64,000 nt of DNA from Apiosordaria backusii (Eukaryota; Ascomycota; Sordariomycetes; Sordariales; Lasiosphaeriaceae): positions 1,116,001 to 1,180,000 of the forward strand of contig JAUKTV010000009.1 in assembly GCA_030549205.1 (NCBI GenBank), written 5' to 3'. Positions 1 to 10,008 of this stretch are shown piece by piece. The notes below the pieces were generated by a model. That model was not told the origin of the DNA. It saw only the letters and a list, made by a program, of their open reading frames with translations, and ran no database searches. A program made the position numbers and the translations under genes. How positions within the stretch are numbered: position 1 is the first letter of the stretch; every line of letters starts with the position of its first letter.

Positions 1-2
1 CA

Positions 3-974
3 GAGGACGATAAAGGTGCCAACGTCGACTTTGACAGCTTAGTCGATGCCCAGAACTTGCTGGAGCAAGTCTTGGAAAAGACTTTGGAAGGCGTCACTCT
101 CCCCCTCGACATCAAGCGCTCCGAAGCCTCCATCCGCGATTTGCGCACCGTTGTCCGCCACAGCAACCTCAAGGGCAAGCAAGAACTCGTCCTTGAATTT
201 GACGGGTACATCGACACCGTCCGGTCAGTCGTCCACGAATTGAGCAGCTTCAACGTTCATGTCGGCTCCACCGTCGACTCCGTCATCAGCATGAACCGCT
301 GGACAGCCCGCCAGCTCGATGGGTTGGAAGGAAGCGACAACGTGCTGAAGCCAAAGACCGAGAACAACGACCCCTGGCTCGGCTCCATGATTGAGTGGAT
401 TCTCTCTCCTTTCCAACCTGTGATCTTCACCGAGGATCACCTTAGGGACACCTACCTTAGACATGCATCCCACGTCCAGGACAGGATTGCCAGTTTGATC
501 CTCGAAGCTCAGACTGTTCTTTCTGCCCTCTCCAAAGCGGAGGATCATTTGGAAATCATCCACGAAGTCGCGCACCGCACCACGGAAGAAGTCAAGACTT
601 CCCGGCAAGACATTCTCTACACTTTGTGGACTTTGGTCGGGGCGAATAATCAAAGGCTCAAGGACCTCAAGTCCCAGCTTTCAGTCCTCGGCCAAATCGA
701 GAACCAGCGGCTGAAGGCAGTAAAGCAAGTCACGGCGCTGATCTCGGATTTGGTCAAGATCCAGGCCGAGATTCAGGACCTGCGGGATAATGTTGCTGCG
801 ACGGAATTGGTGCCGAATGTGCCGTTGAGTGTGCATATTGCGACGATTAACAGCGGGGTGGAGAGGCTGGATGCGGCGAGGTCGAGGTTGAAGGCCATTG
901 AGGCGGAGAGGGTGAGGGAGGTGGTGGGTAGGGGGAGGGAGGGGGAGAGGTTGATTGATTCTACGAGGTATTAG
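3..974 (+). CDS. 3' part of an unknown helical fungal protein
   Basis: The frame is open from the window edge to a TAG at 972-974, so the true start lies upstream; about 323 residues are visible. I do not recognise the family. The visible protein is almost entirely helical and charged, with heptad-like stretches over the last 150 residues (for example QRLKDLKSQLSVLGQIENQ) and no signal peptide, membrane segment or catalytic motif in this part. One hydrophobic stretch around WLGSMIEWILSPFQPVIF may be membrane-associated. The coding strand is C-rich at its 5' side and turns strongly G-rich in the last 150 nt, a pattern seen in many genes here. It could be a membrane-anchored coiled-coil protein whose anchor is outside the window; that is inference only. 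Confidence 0.75.
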   Translation, partial: EDDKGANVDFDSLVDAQNLLEQVLEKTLEGVTLPLDIKRSEASIRDLRTVVRHSNLKGKQELVLEFDGYIDTVRSVVHELSSFNVHVGSTVDSVISMNRWTARQLDGLEGSDNVLKPKTENNDPWLGSMIEWILSPFQPVIFTEDHLRDTYLRHASHVQDRIASLILEAQTVLSALSKAEDHLEIIHEVAHRTTEEVKTSRQDILYTLWTLVGANNQRLKDLKSQLSVLGQIENQRLKAVKQVTALISDLVKIQAEIQDLRDNVAATELVPNVPLSVHIATINSGVERLDAARSRLKAIEAERVREVVGRGREGERLIDSTRY

Positions 975-1600
975 GGGGTTTGATTTTGGTAATGAGTGGG
1001 TGGGTTTTGTGGGTAGCAGAATGGGCATTTGTTTGGATTGTTTGGGTTGTTTGGGGGCGGCGTCAGGAGAGGGAATGTTAAGAGATAAGGGATATGGGAT
1101 GGGATATAGGGACTGGAGAACACGGAACACCAAGGACAGAATAGGGGCTGAGTAACGGGACAGAAGGTACAGAAGAGGGAGGGGATATAACAGATACCCG
1201 GAATACACTGAGCATGTTTTGTATCACGTTGAGAATTATGTTGTCCTTTTGTCATTCAGCACCATTACATGTCACTTTGGTTTTTTCTTTGGGCGTCCTT
1301 GTATCTGTGGATGCCTCATGGCTTTCTTGAGAGGCGTACCTGCATCTGAAGCTGCGTTCTTTCATTTTGAGAAGCAGCCCTTGCATTGCGGGAAGGCATC
1401 GAACGGAGATTGTCGGGCGATTTGACCTCACTGTCACGTCATCTCAGGATATGGGAAGGCGTGGCAGACCTTCTCAACCGCCCATGTCATCTCTTCAGCG
1501 GGGGCCGGGCTGGGAGTTGATTCTCTCCCCAAACATCCAACTTTCATTTTCAATTCTTTTTGGCCAACAGTCCCAGTTTTATCATCAGCCCAACGACAAA
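975..1600. other. intergenic, two tandem + genes
   Basis: 626 nt separating the first gene's stop from the chosen start of the next. The first part is G-rich, continuing the skew of the upstream coding end. I see no convincing ORF. An in-frame ATG at 1451 could extend the next gene N-terminally. Confidence 0.6.
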
Positions 1601-2674
1601 ATGGCGGAACTTGAGCTTAAGCCGGAATATCGACAATATCTACAACATGATCTCTATACGACGCTAGCAGTGCACCTGGCAGACGACCTGGAACAGAAGA
1701 TGGCAAGGAATCGTCTTTGGAACGGCAACGACACAAAAGAGCAACAGACAGCAGATCAAGACAAGGCAGACGAAATGGCCTCGGAGCATTTCCAGAAAAT
1801 CATTCCTAAGAAAAAGGGCGGTACTAAGTCCATAACAGCTGACATCATCCGGTGCCGCCGCGCACTTAACGATATGTTGGACGAAGAACGCCCCTTGAAC
1901 TCGATCCAGGAAAGGTTTTTCGTTCAATGGGCCTTACACTATAGGACCGTTTTAACAAGATTTCCACAACGCACCGATCTCGAGGCCGCGGCGCGGCGTA
2001 TCACTCAAAGTCAAGGCAACAGAAACCTTACTCGGGGATGGATTTCATACTTCATTGCCAAACACCACGAGATGCACTTAGTTGTATGTGATGGTGGTAG
2101 AACTGCCACGGAAGACAAACTACTACCACCTGCCGATAAGAGGGCGACCTAGGAGGACCTGGTAGTACACGTGGGAACTCTGAGAACTCAAGCTACGCCA
2201 CCCCCCAACAAGAAGGCCAATCTCGATATCACACGGATCCCCAAGACCCCAGAGGCGGCGTCGGACATGATAAGAAGCAAGATTGAAGAGCTTGGGGCTT
2301 TGGTGCCTCCAGATCAACAATGGCGTCTCGAATACATGGTGCGGCTTGCTGGAGAAATTGCCAATATGAGGGTAAAGAGACTAGCCGAGGCTGGATTCAA
2401 AGTCGATGTTGCAGCCAATGCTAGTGCTGGCGGAGACGGACAAGCGGGCAATGAAGGGGACAGTGCCGGCAGTGCTTCGCAAGACAATGTGGTGGAGAAC
2501 GATCACGGGGCCGACGAGGAAGAGGATGCCGCGCACGAACTGGAGCCCCCTTCGGATGATGATGATGGTGATATGATGGAGGGTTTGGGACCTAGAAATG
2601 ATCAAGGCAAAAAGAGGAAGCATGATGGCTCGCATGGTCAACGGGACCTCAAAGAGGCAGGACAGGAGCAGTAG
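1601..2674 (+). CDS. CENP-B-like HTH domain protein, no transposase domain
   Basis: Two exons, 1601-2083 and 2153-2674, give 334 residues. The intron (2084-2152) starts GTATGT, ends CCTAG and is 69 nt, which keeps the frame and removes the stop at 2150-2152. The start at 1601 has a good context (CAAAATGGC); in-frame ATGs at 1451 and 1484 are alternatives. Residues about 100-161 resemble the CENP-B/pogo HTH fold, ending with GWISYFIAKHHEMHL, like the W..F..RH.E motif of fungal Tc1/pogo transposases. No DDE catalytic domain follows. Instead there is a helical segment and an acidic tail (EEEDAAHELEPPSDDDDGD) with a basic KKRKHD nuclear-signal-like patch. It may be a domesticated DNA-binding protein. 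Family assignment is tentative; the exon structure is more secure. Confidence 0.6.
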
Positions 2675-5600
2675 GAGGACATATCTCGTGGTGAAAAGGA
2701 CCAGTGAGGGGTACTTTGGGACGTTGGTCTTGTTTCACAGATTGATCAAACAGCGATGGGCTTTTTTTTTCATTTGAGCAGTGTTAACCGGGGTTGAGAA
2801 GAGTCATGGTGTTTTTGTTGTTGTTTTTCTTTGGCGTTTGCTGTTTGTAGTTTGGTCTGGTGGTGGACATCATCCAGGGGCGCTTCATCATGTAGAGGAG
2901 CAATAGCGATCAAATGATATTGTTTGTTAGTACCTCCGTGCTTCTTGGCCCTCTTGTCATTGATCTCGAGGTGTATTCCACCGCCACGGTTCCTAGCTGT
3001 CTTTGGTGTGCTTAAGTAGTGTTGTGGCGGTGTATGTCGGCATCTCATATTCATCAGGATACCGTCACCAATGTGAAGTCGAGATATCTGGTCGGTTTCA
3101 CACTGTCAATGGTTTTCATCTAGCGTCAATTCTTGTTAAGCGCTTTCTAAAGATAACAAACCCAGAAAGAGTGTCTAAAATAGCAACCGTTCATGAAACA
3201 CGCAGGACGATGGGCAGTAGGTAGATAGGTAGTATGCTTCCATTTGCTGCTAAGCACAGATCTGGTAAAGAGCTAAATATCCAGACTACGACGTTGTGAA
3301 ATGGGATTCGGCATGGTATCGACTGCATCGTCATTCACTGGTGGTGGTGGTGATGGTGGGAGCACAACATCACCACCATGACTCGGAAGAGTGTTTGTTG
3401 CTGACTGGGCAGCGATGTGGATGATTGGTACTAACTGGTCGATGTCGTCTTCACCAACCGGGTGCTATCCCAAGCCATCCTGGCGTCTCTGGGCTAAGAA
3501 TAACTGACGAAGGGGAGGGAGGGAGGGAGGCTGCTTATTGGGGGAGAGATATTGGGGTCGTGATCAACATTTTGAAGGGTGCCCGTTTCTTTCAAGGTGG
3601 TGATACAGGCTAGTAAGTAACCCGGCGGCCTGGAGTGGATGATTTCATGATAGATATCTGACCAGAGGAAGAAATTAAAGCATGAAGAGAAAATAGAATA
3701 TCTATAACCTGCAACCTGCAACCCCCTACCCCCTACCCGCCTAGTTGGGTCGTCCCAGAGCGATGGATGCACTAGCGGCTAGCCACAACGACTGACACCA
3801 CCGGCCGTGGAGTGGGTGATCTGAGATATTTTTGGGTAGCCTTAGTACACTAAGGTATAGGAGTCGGCATCTTTCCCAGTTGTGAACAAGCGCGGTTGTT
3901 TCTCTGATGTCACAATCACGCTGATTATCCCACCAAACCAACGAAAGACGACTTCTTCACTCGCGGCTATTGGTAGACTACCTCCCCCTTCTGGGATTTC
4001 CTCGAACGTTGTGTTGGACACTACACTACACTAGCTGAGTTTCCCAGTCCCTTGGTCTTGATGAAAAATATGCACGGAATCAGACACGGCCCATACTCAT
4101 ACCCATACCCATTCCATTCTTAGTTTGCCTAAGGTATGTATGTGTCTCCCGAGCCGTCCTGTCAAAAGGTCATGCATGTCCAGGTTTAGATCTAAGCTGG
4201 GTTGGTAAAAATCCATTCTCTGCCAGCTCTACCATGTACATACTTAGAGCACAGACATTACAAAGCTGACAACGACGGGAACAAACACTAAAATACGGTA
4301 TGGGAATTATCAGATGCAGGTTTGACATGTGTTTGTATGTACATGCATACGCTGCTCACGGCATGAAGCATGAGGTTTGTCATGTAGGTTTCTGTTCTCC
4401 CGTCTTATAAGCAAGGGTAGTATAACGTAGCACTGTAGCACCGCATGCAGCATGCACTCCAGATTTTCGAACGGGACTGGAGCTATTCTTAATGTATGTA
4501 TGTACCACAGAAGCAGCGAGAGGAAGAACCGGCAAGGATATATATGAACATCCATCAACAGCCGAACGGGTGGTCTGGGTTCCGATGCAGGATGGAGGCA
4601 GGTCTACTCGCTTGATGGGGGAGATTTATATTATTTTTCGAGTGTGGTGTTTGTGAGAGGCGTCAATGGGGACGGGCCGGGTGGGTTGGTGTAACTTTTG
4701 CCGTGCATTTCCGTCTTGAATGATTGTTGATGGGGACGTCCACGTCAACTTAGTCATGGTTGGTGAGATGCGGCTTGATAGGTAGAGGCATCACCACTAC
4801 CACCACCTCTTGAAATGGAAATTGAGATGTACACACACGCGGGAAAAAACGAGAACACTCACTGGATAAGGCAGACTTTTGAAACGTCGTCCCATCCCGC
4901 CACCTTATCATTGACAAACCCACCAACAAGGTCCATCAACGGCCCGTAGGCGCCTTTTCTTACCGCCATGCTGGCAATGGCGAGATAATAGCAGCGGGAG
5001 GAACCGCGGTGCTGGGCGTGATGGCGGCAAAGCTGCGAGTTCGTCACTTTTGAAAGCTAAAGAATCTCTGGGGCGGAAAAAGTGGGAGGCTGACCCGGTT
5101 CGCATGAGAAGGTATCTTCAGTAAATAGAGTTGATCCGACGGAGCACCTGGTGAAGATTTCTGGGACGGAAGCCGCGCGAGACAAAACGCGGGCGAGGCG
5201 TCAGTCAGTTCAGTAAAGCAGTGATTGATCGTCTCGCTCCCGTTGGCTGAGATCTGATCCCGCACTTGTGAGTGGGTGGTGTCGCATTCATCAGAGAGGT
5301 TAGTGGCGTGGGTAGAAAATGATCTGATCTGATCACGAAAAAGAAGTGCCGCCCTCCAGCCTTGCAACCCCCCCCCCCGGCTCCCCCTTCTTCTCGAAGA
5401 CTTACAGTAGTGTGGAGGCGGTCTGGGCAAGGGAAGAACGAATGGCGCACAGTTCCGCACCCTCTTCCCAACCGACTCTTCTTCGTGACTTTTTTGTCGA
5501 GCGCGCGGTGTGAGGAAAGCAAGTGAAGGGCGTCTAACTGCAGAGTGATCTGGTTCGTGATTGGTCGGAAATCTCTAGGGTGTCACCGAAGGAATCTATT

Positions 5601-6198
5601 TCGAGCGGCTATTTCCCCTCTTTTGACCTCTGTCCACTCACAAGGCCGCACCAACTTCTCGCTCTCGGCCCCTCAGCGCTTAGAACTACAACATCTCACT
5701 GCAGGCGGAAAGAAGAGCTTCCATAGCGCACTGCATGAGACCCCTCGATGTTAGCAACGCGCGTGTATAATCCGCGACCACCACTTACACGGCAGCACAT
5801 CGACAGGGGGAAGCACATGTTGCAGGAGACAGGGGTTTTGGCTATCACAGATGTACCGTCGTGCTACCGCCCGTACCAGAGTTGCTCACCTCCCGAATAA
5901 AACGATTTTGGTTCCTCTCTTCTTGTGTTCCACTTTGTGCACTGGTTGCTCTGCTCCCAGTTTCATATCGCCAATTGCTGTCGTCGTCGACGGTATCGGT
6001 TGAGAAGTGTTGTTCAGTCGTCACTCCAGAATGTCTCGATAGCAGGTCGACTCCCGGAATTGTTGTGCGATTTGTTTTCCGCCGGCTCGCGACACAGGAC
6101 GTGAAAAGTGTAGAATACTGAGGAAAGAAGGAAAAAAGAAGGATAAGAGAAGGCTAGGAAACACAGCATAGCCACAACACCGCATACACCCACACACC
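2675..6198. other. long intergenic region upstream of the 6199 gene
   Basis: About 3.5 kb without a supportable gene. ORFs here are short, lack conserved-looking sequence and overlap on both strands. There is a C9-C10 run near 5370, GT/GTGG simple repeats near 3340-3380 and a CT-rich stretch before 6199 that is probably promoter and 5' leader. Confidence 0.6.
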
Positions 6199-8264
6199 AT
6201 GTCGGCACCACCACCTCAGGGGCCAGGAGGCTTCTCCCTATTCCCAAATACCGCTTCCAGACCACCGTCCAGGAGTCAGAACCAGCAGAGACCTCCAACC
6301 AGGTCAGGGACACCGCAGGAGCGCCCGTCAACAGAGGCTTCACCTCCCCGTGCTCCAAGGATACGAAGGGATTCGTCAGTCAGGGAAGGAAAGCAAAGGG
6401 TTGTATCGACCAACCCATGGCAACATGCCCTCGATGCCCGAGAAACTCAGCGACAACGGCATCCTCAGGAGAGCGAGGCCGGCCCTTCCAATGCTGTCCC
6501 CTCTCCTGACCCGGTGGTTGAAACGGCATTTGCGCAGCCGGTGAACGATCCCCCACAGCGATGCGAGACGGCCTTTTCTGAAGCGCAGACTCTTGTCAGG
6601 AGTAACAGCGCACGGTCAAGAAGCTCAATTGCCAAACCACCACTGACATATGCTCCCCCTGGACAATCTTCCTCGTCTGGGGAGCCATCTTCGTCAGCTC
6701 AACAAAACCCTCCACAACTTCGATCCATCTTTCCCACATACAACCCCGAGCTCCCCCTCGACCGACAGGAATATTACCCCAAAGAAGCGAGCCCAACCCA
6801 CATCCCCCAAGCAGCCATCAGCCGACCTCTCTACTCCCCAAGGCGAGAAAGAGCCGGCACCGTCAACAGCAACACCCACCCCCAAAGTCCCCCTCAAGGT
6901 CCCATCCAAAGCCCAGCACCCACCGCCGCCTCGGCAAGCCGCTGGCCCAACCCCGGCCAACGCCACCACGAACCCGCCGTGATCCCACCCGTCTCCAGCA
7001 CAGAAGAACTCCGCTCCCTCTGGAAAGTAACAAACGGGTGGAAAGCCTCCTCCCTCGAAGGCCGCCCCTTCTGCCTCAAGCTCACCGCCAGCCCCGACGC
7101 ACCAGTATACACCCTCTCCTCCTCCTCCTCCCAACCCTTCTACTGCCTCCGCGTCGACCCCACCTCCGCCTCTGCCCTCGTCTCCCTCAGCCGTTACGAC
7201 CCCAACAAACCCTTCAAACAATCCCCCCTTCCCCCAATGGCTCCCCCTCCAGCTCCCCCACCCCCGGCGGTATATCCCACTCACCCAGCTCCTCCCCATC
7301 CACACCCCCCTCCTCCTCCACCCTCCGAACCTCCATGTCCCTCCGCACCAGCAAATCCACCCGCTCCCTCCAGCACAACGCCAAAAACTGGCTCGAGGTC
7401 CTCACCACCACCTTGACCCCCCCAACCCTCCGCAACGAAAACGATGGTTTAGTCGCCCACCTCTGGCCCTCGGCCGCAGCCCGCCTGGTAGCCGACCGCT
7501 CCAACGACGCCACCACCGTCGCCTTAGCACAGCAAGAATCCGCCCGGCTAGTCTTCGACCCCGACAGCGGGAACCACTTCCTCGTTCACCCCGCCTTGGC
7601 TATGCCCTTTTGCGTGACCGTCGAGCGCAACCCGGTCTATTCCCGCACGGAGTACACCCTTGAACACCTTGAATCCCCCGTCCACCTCGCCAAGCTCACC
7701 CGCGATGGCACCGGGCAGGGCTGGCTAGAAGTCGACACGTCCATCGCGGCAAAGATTGAAGCGGTGTACCTAGTTGATGTCGTTGTCGCGGCACTAGTGT
7801 TGGTAGCGCACAGCGATGAGCAGTATACCGCCGCCACGGAGGTCTTTGAGCCACCTCCGGTGGTGTTTGGCGGGGCGAATGGGAGTGTTATCTCTGGAGG
7901 GGATAGGCGGTCGTCGAGGTCATCACGGCGAGCAACGGGGGGGGATTCCAGGGCTAGTATGAGACGAGAAGAAAAGCAGAGGAAAAAGGAGGCGAAGAAA
8001 GCGGAGAGGGCGAGAAGTAAGATGGGAAACAAGAAGAGGATGGAGCAGTTCGAGATTGATCTTGAGAGTCAAGACAGCGGCGAGTTTGGGAAGCGATCGT
8101 CGGGGAAGGAGAAAGAAGAAAAATTGCCGGCTGTGCTGAGGGCGCTGGTGTGGTTGATCAAGATATTCTTCAAGTGCTTGATTGGGAGTTTGGCGCTGGT
8201 GTTCAAGTGCTTGGGGGGGGTTATTTCTGGTTTGGCGAGGTGTTGTGGGTTGGGGAAGCTATGA
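6199..8264 (+). CDS. conserved fungal protein with hydrophobic C-terminal tail (frameshifted in this sequence)
   Basis: ATG at 6199 begins a Pro/Ser-rich disordered region (MSAPPPQGPGGFSLFPN). A conserved segment follows (about residues 270-345, LRSLWKVTNGWKASSLEGRP to LSRYDPNKPFK). The frame then runs into a stop at 7416, while the next frame continues with KNWLEVLTTTL, FLVHPALAMPFCVTVERNP, YTLEHLESPVHLAKLTRDG and GWLEVDTS to a stop at 8262-8264. The two halves join cleanly if one base is missing in the C6 run at 7223-7228, giving about 688 residues. The end is a Lys-rich segment and a hydrophobic Cys-containing tail (LVWLIKIFFKCLIGSLALVF) that could insert in or lie on a membrane. I recall relatives annotated as acetylserotonin methyltransferase-like, but I see no methyltransferase motif and would not use that name. 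Function unknown. Confidence 0.8.
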
Positions 8265-8534
8265 AGTTAAATGCGGATATCTTCTTATGTTGAGTATTAT
8301 TTCACGGGTTGGCTTTTCAGATCAGGTCAGAAGTATGAATTCATGAATTCTAGCGTCGGGTATATTTTTGGGCGTCTAATATCTTTCTCTCTCCCTTCCC
8401 TAGAGCGAAGCCAGACTTGTCGCTCTTTTTTACTCTTCCGAAAGGGGGAAACCAAACAATGCGTACAGGTAGCAGAAACGTACATATAAAAAACAAATCA
8501 AAGAAAAGAGCTCCGGATACACAAATCCGCGAGG
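8265..8534. other. convergent 3' ends
   Basis: 270 nt between the stops of the 6199 gene (+) and UTP11 (-). AT-richer than the flanking coding DNA, consistent with two 3' UTRs. Confidence 0.6.
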
Positions 8535-9380
8535 CTACCTCTTCCTCTCCCTAACCTTAATCCTCCTCCCCGCCTTCGTAACCCCCCCACTCGTCGCCGT
8601 CTTCGCCATCTTCGCCTGCGTAACCTCCAGTTCCAACTCCGCATCCGTCAACGCCTTTAACTTCTTCCTCGCCTCCTTCAATTTCTTACCCAGCTTCTCC
8701 AAATTCTGCTCCCTCCTCCTCCGCTCCACCTCCCTCTCCTCATCCACCTCCCCATCACTCCCCCCCCTCTCCTCCTCCCTCTTCCTCTCCAACGCCCCCT
8801 TCCTCTCATCCACCCCATCAAAAAAGACAATCTTTTTCGCCTTCTTCTGTTGTCCGATACCCTCCCACTCATCCTCACTCTCCTCCTCCATCAAATCCCC
8901 CTCCCCCCCCCAGCCAAAACCCACCTCTCCTCCAATTGTCTCACCTCCTTCAACACCACACTCCTCACCGTCCTCACATACCCCAAATCCTGCGTCTTGA
9001 GCAACCTCACCAAATCCACATCCATCGCCTTGTTCCCCCGGTCCCCTTGCACCGTCCCGTCAAACCCTTTGCCAGCTGTAAGAGATGACGCGCCAGCTCC
9101 CTTGCGGGACATCATCCCAAAGTAAAACTCATCTTCGTTTTTCTCCGAGGCCTTTTCCCGGAGGGACTTGAGGACGGTTTGCTTTTTTTTGTAGTCTTTG
9201 GCGCGCTTTTGGTAGTCTTTTTTTTTTTCGAGGAGGCCGAGTTTGGCGCGGGAGAGGGGCTGGGCGCGTTCGCGGTGGGAGCGGCGTTGGACGCTGGGGG
9301 GAGGTACTAACTGTCAGTGATGGGCAGGATAAGAGGGGGGAGGGGGGAGGGGGTGGCTACCTGTTCCGTAGGGAGGACAT
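8535..9380 (-). CDS. UTP11: UTP11, U3 snoRNP / SSU processome subunit (frameshifted in this sequence)
   Basis: Exon 1 is only 20 nt (9361-9380, MSSLRN plus two bases). A 67-nt intron (9294-9360) with branch CACTGAC and acceptor CCCCAG follows, then exon 2 (8535-9293). The joined protein begins [19 protein letters not shown], the UTP11 N-terminus, and continues with [39 protein letters not shown] and [20 protein letters not shown]. At the C9 run 8903-8911 the frame breaks after EERWVLAGG; one extra base restores [16 protein letters not shown] and [11 protein letters not shown]. The result is about 259 residues, against roughly 250 for yeast and human UTP11. The protein acts in the nucleolus in early 18S rRNA maturation. 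Identification is strong; the frame break looks like a sequence error. Confidence 0.93.
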
Positions 9381-10008
9381 TTTGTCTGTCTGTCTATCTG
9401 GGGGTTTGCGACTCTAGGTAGGCGAGGTGACTTTTGTTCTAGCGGACTGTGGTGTTGGTTTGGGGTGGGTTGATGTCGCTGTTGCTGTTGCTGTTGCTGT
9501 CGCTGTTGTGGTCACGGGTGTTAAACAGACAAAGGTGGTTGTCAAGGAATTGGTTTAATGGGCTGATTCGTAAAACTGCTGCTTTGCTATGGCAGAGAGC
9601 AGCGCAACAACAGGCGGGCGGTCAAGATTTCTGGCGGGCGCTTGCTTGATTGATGGCAGAACCAAAATTTGAGAGAGCTGCGCAGCTGTGATAAGATAAG
9701 GATTGGGAAGTAGCTAAATTTTGGTGGGGCCATCCATGATTGCGACTCCACTGTGGGTCGCGGTGTGGACATGCCAAGAGGTTGAGATCCACATCTTTAA
9801 CGACGTCATATTCAAGATGTCAAATTGAGATTTGAAGATGTATTGCTGTACTGTATATCAATGGAAGTTGGACGCTTGGTGTTAGCAGCGAGTGTGTATT
9901 GGCGATTCATATTGGTATGTACATATATCAAGTCATCAGTCATTCATTTCCCCTCCCAAACACCCACCAAAACCCCCAAGTCCAAGAACACCAGCCCAAA
10001 CACCCAAT
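9381..10008. other. intergenic; UTP11 promoter side
   Basis: 628 nt between the UTP11 start (-) and the CorA-like gene's stop (-). It holds a GCTGTT-type microsatellite at about 9472-9508 and otherwise AT-rich DNA. No gene seen. Confidence 0.6.
9472..9508. repeat. (GCTGTT)n-type microsatellite
   Basis: About six imperfect GCTGTT/GCTGTC units lie upstream of UTP11, outside any supported exon. Confidence 0.7.

Noticed and set aside
6694..7305. 203-aa Gly-rich minus-strand ORF
   Set aside because: Mirror of the Pro/Ser-rich coding strand of the 6199 gene.
7270..7373. Intron joining the two frames of the 6199 gene
   Set aside because: It has GT...AG ends and fits the phase, but it lacks a branch-point sequence near the acceptor and would remove natural-looking linker sequence. 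A missing base in the C6 run explains the data better.
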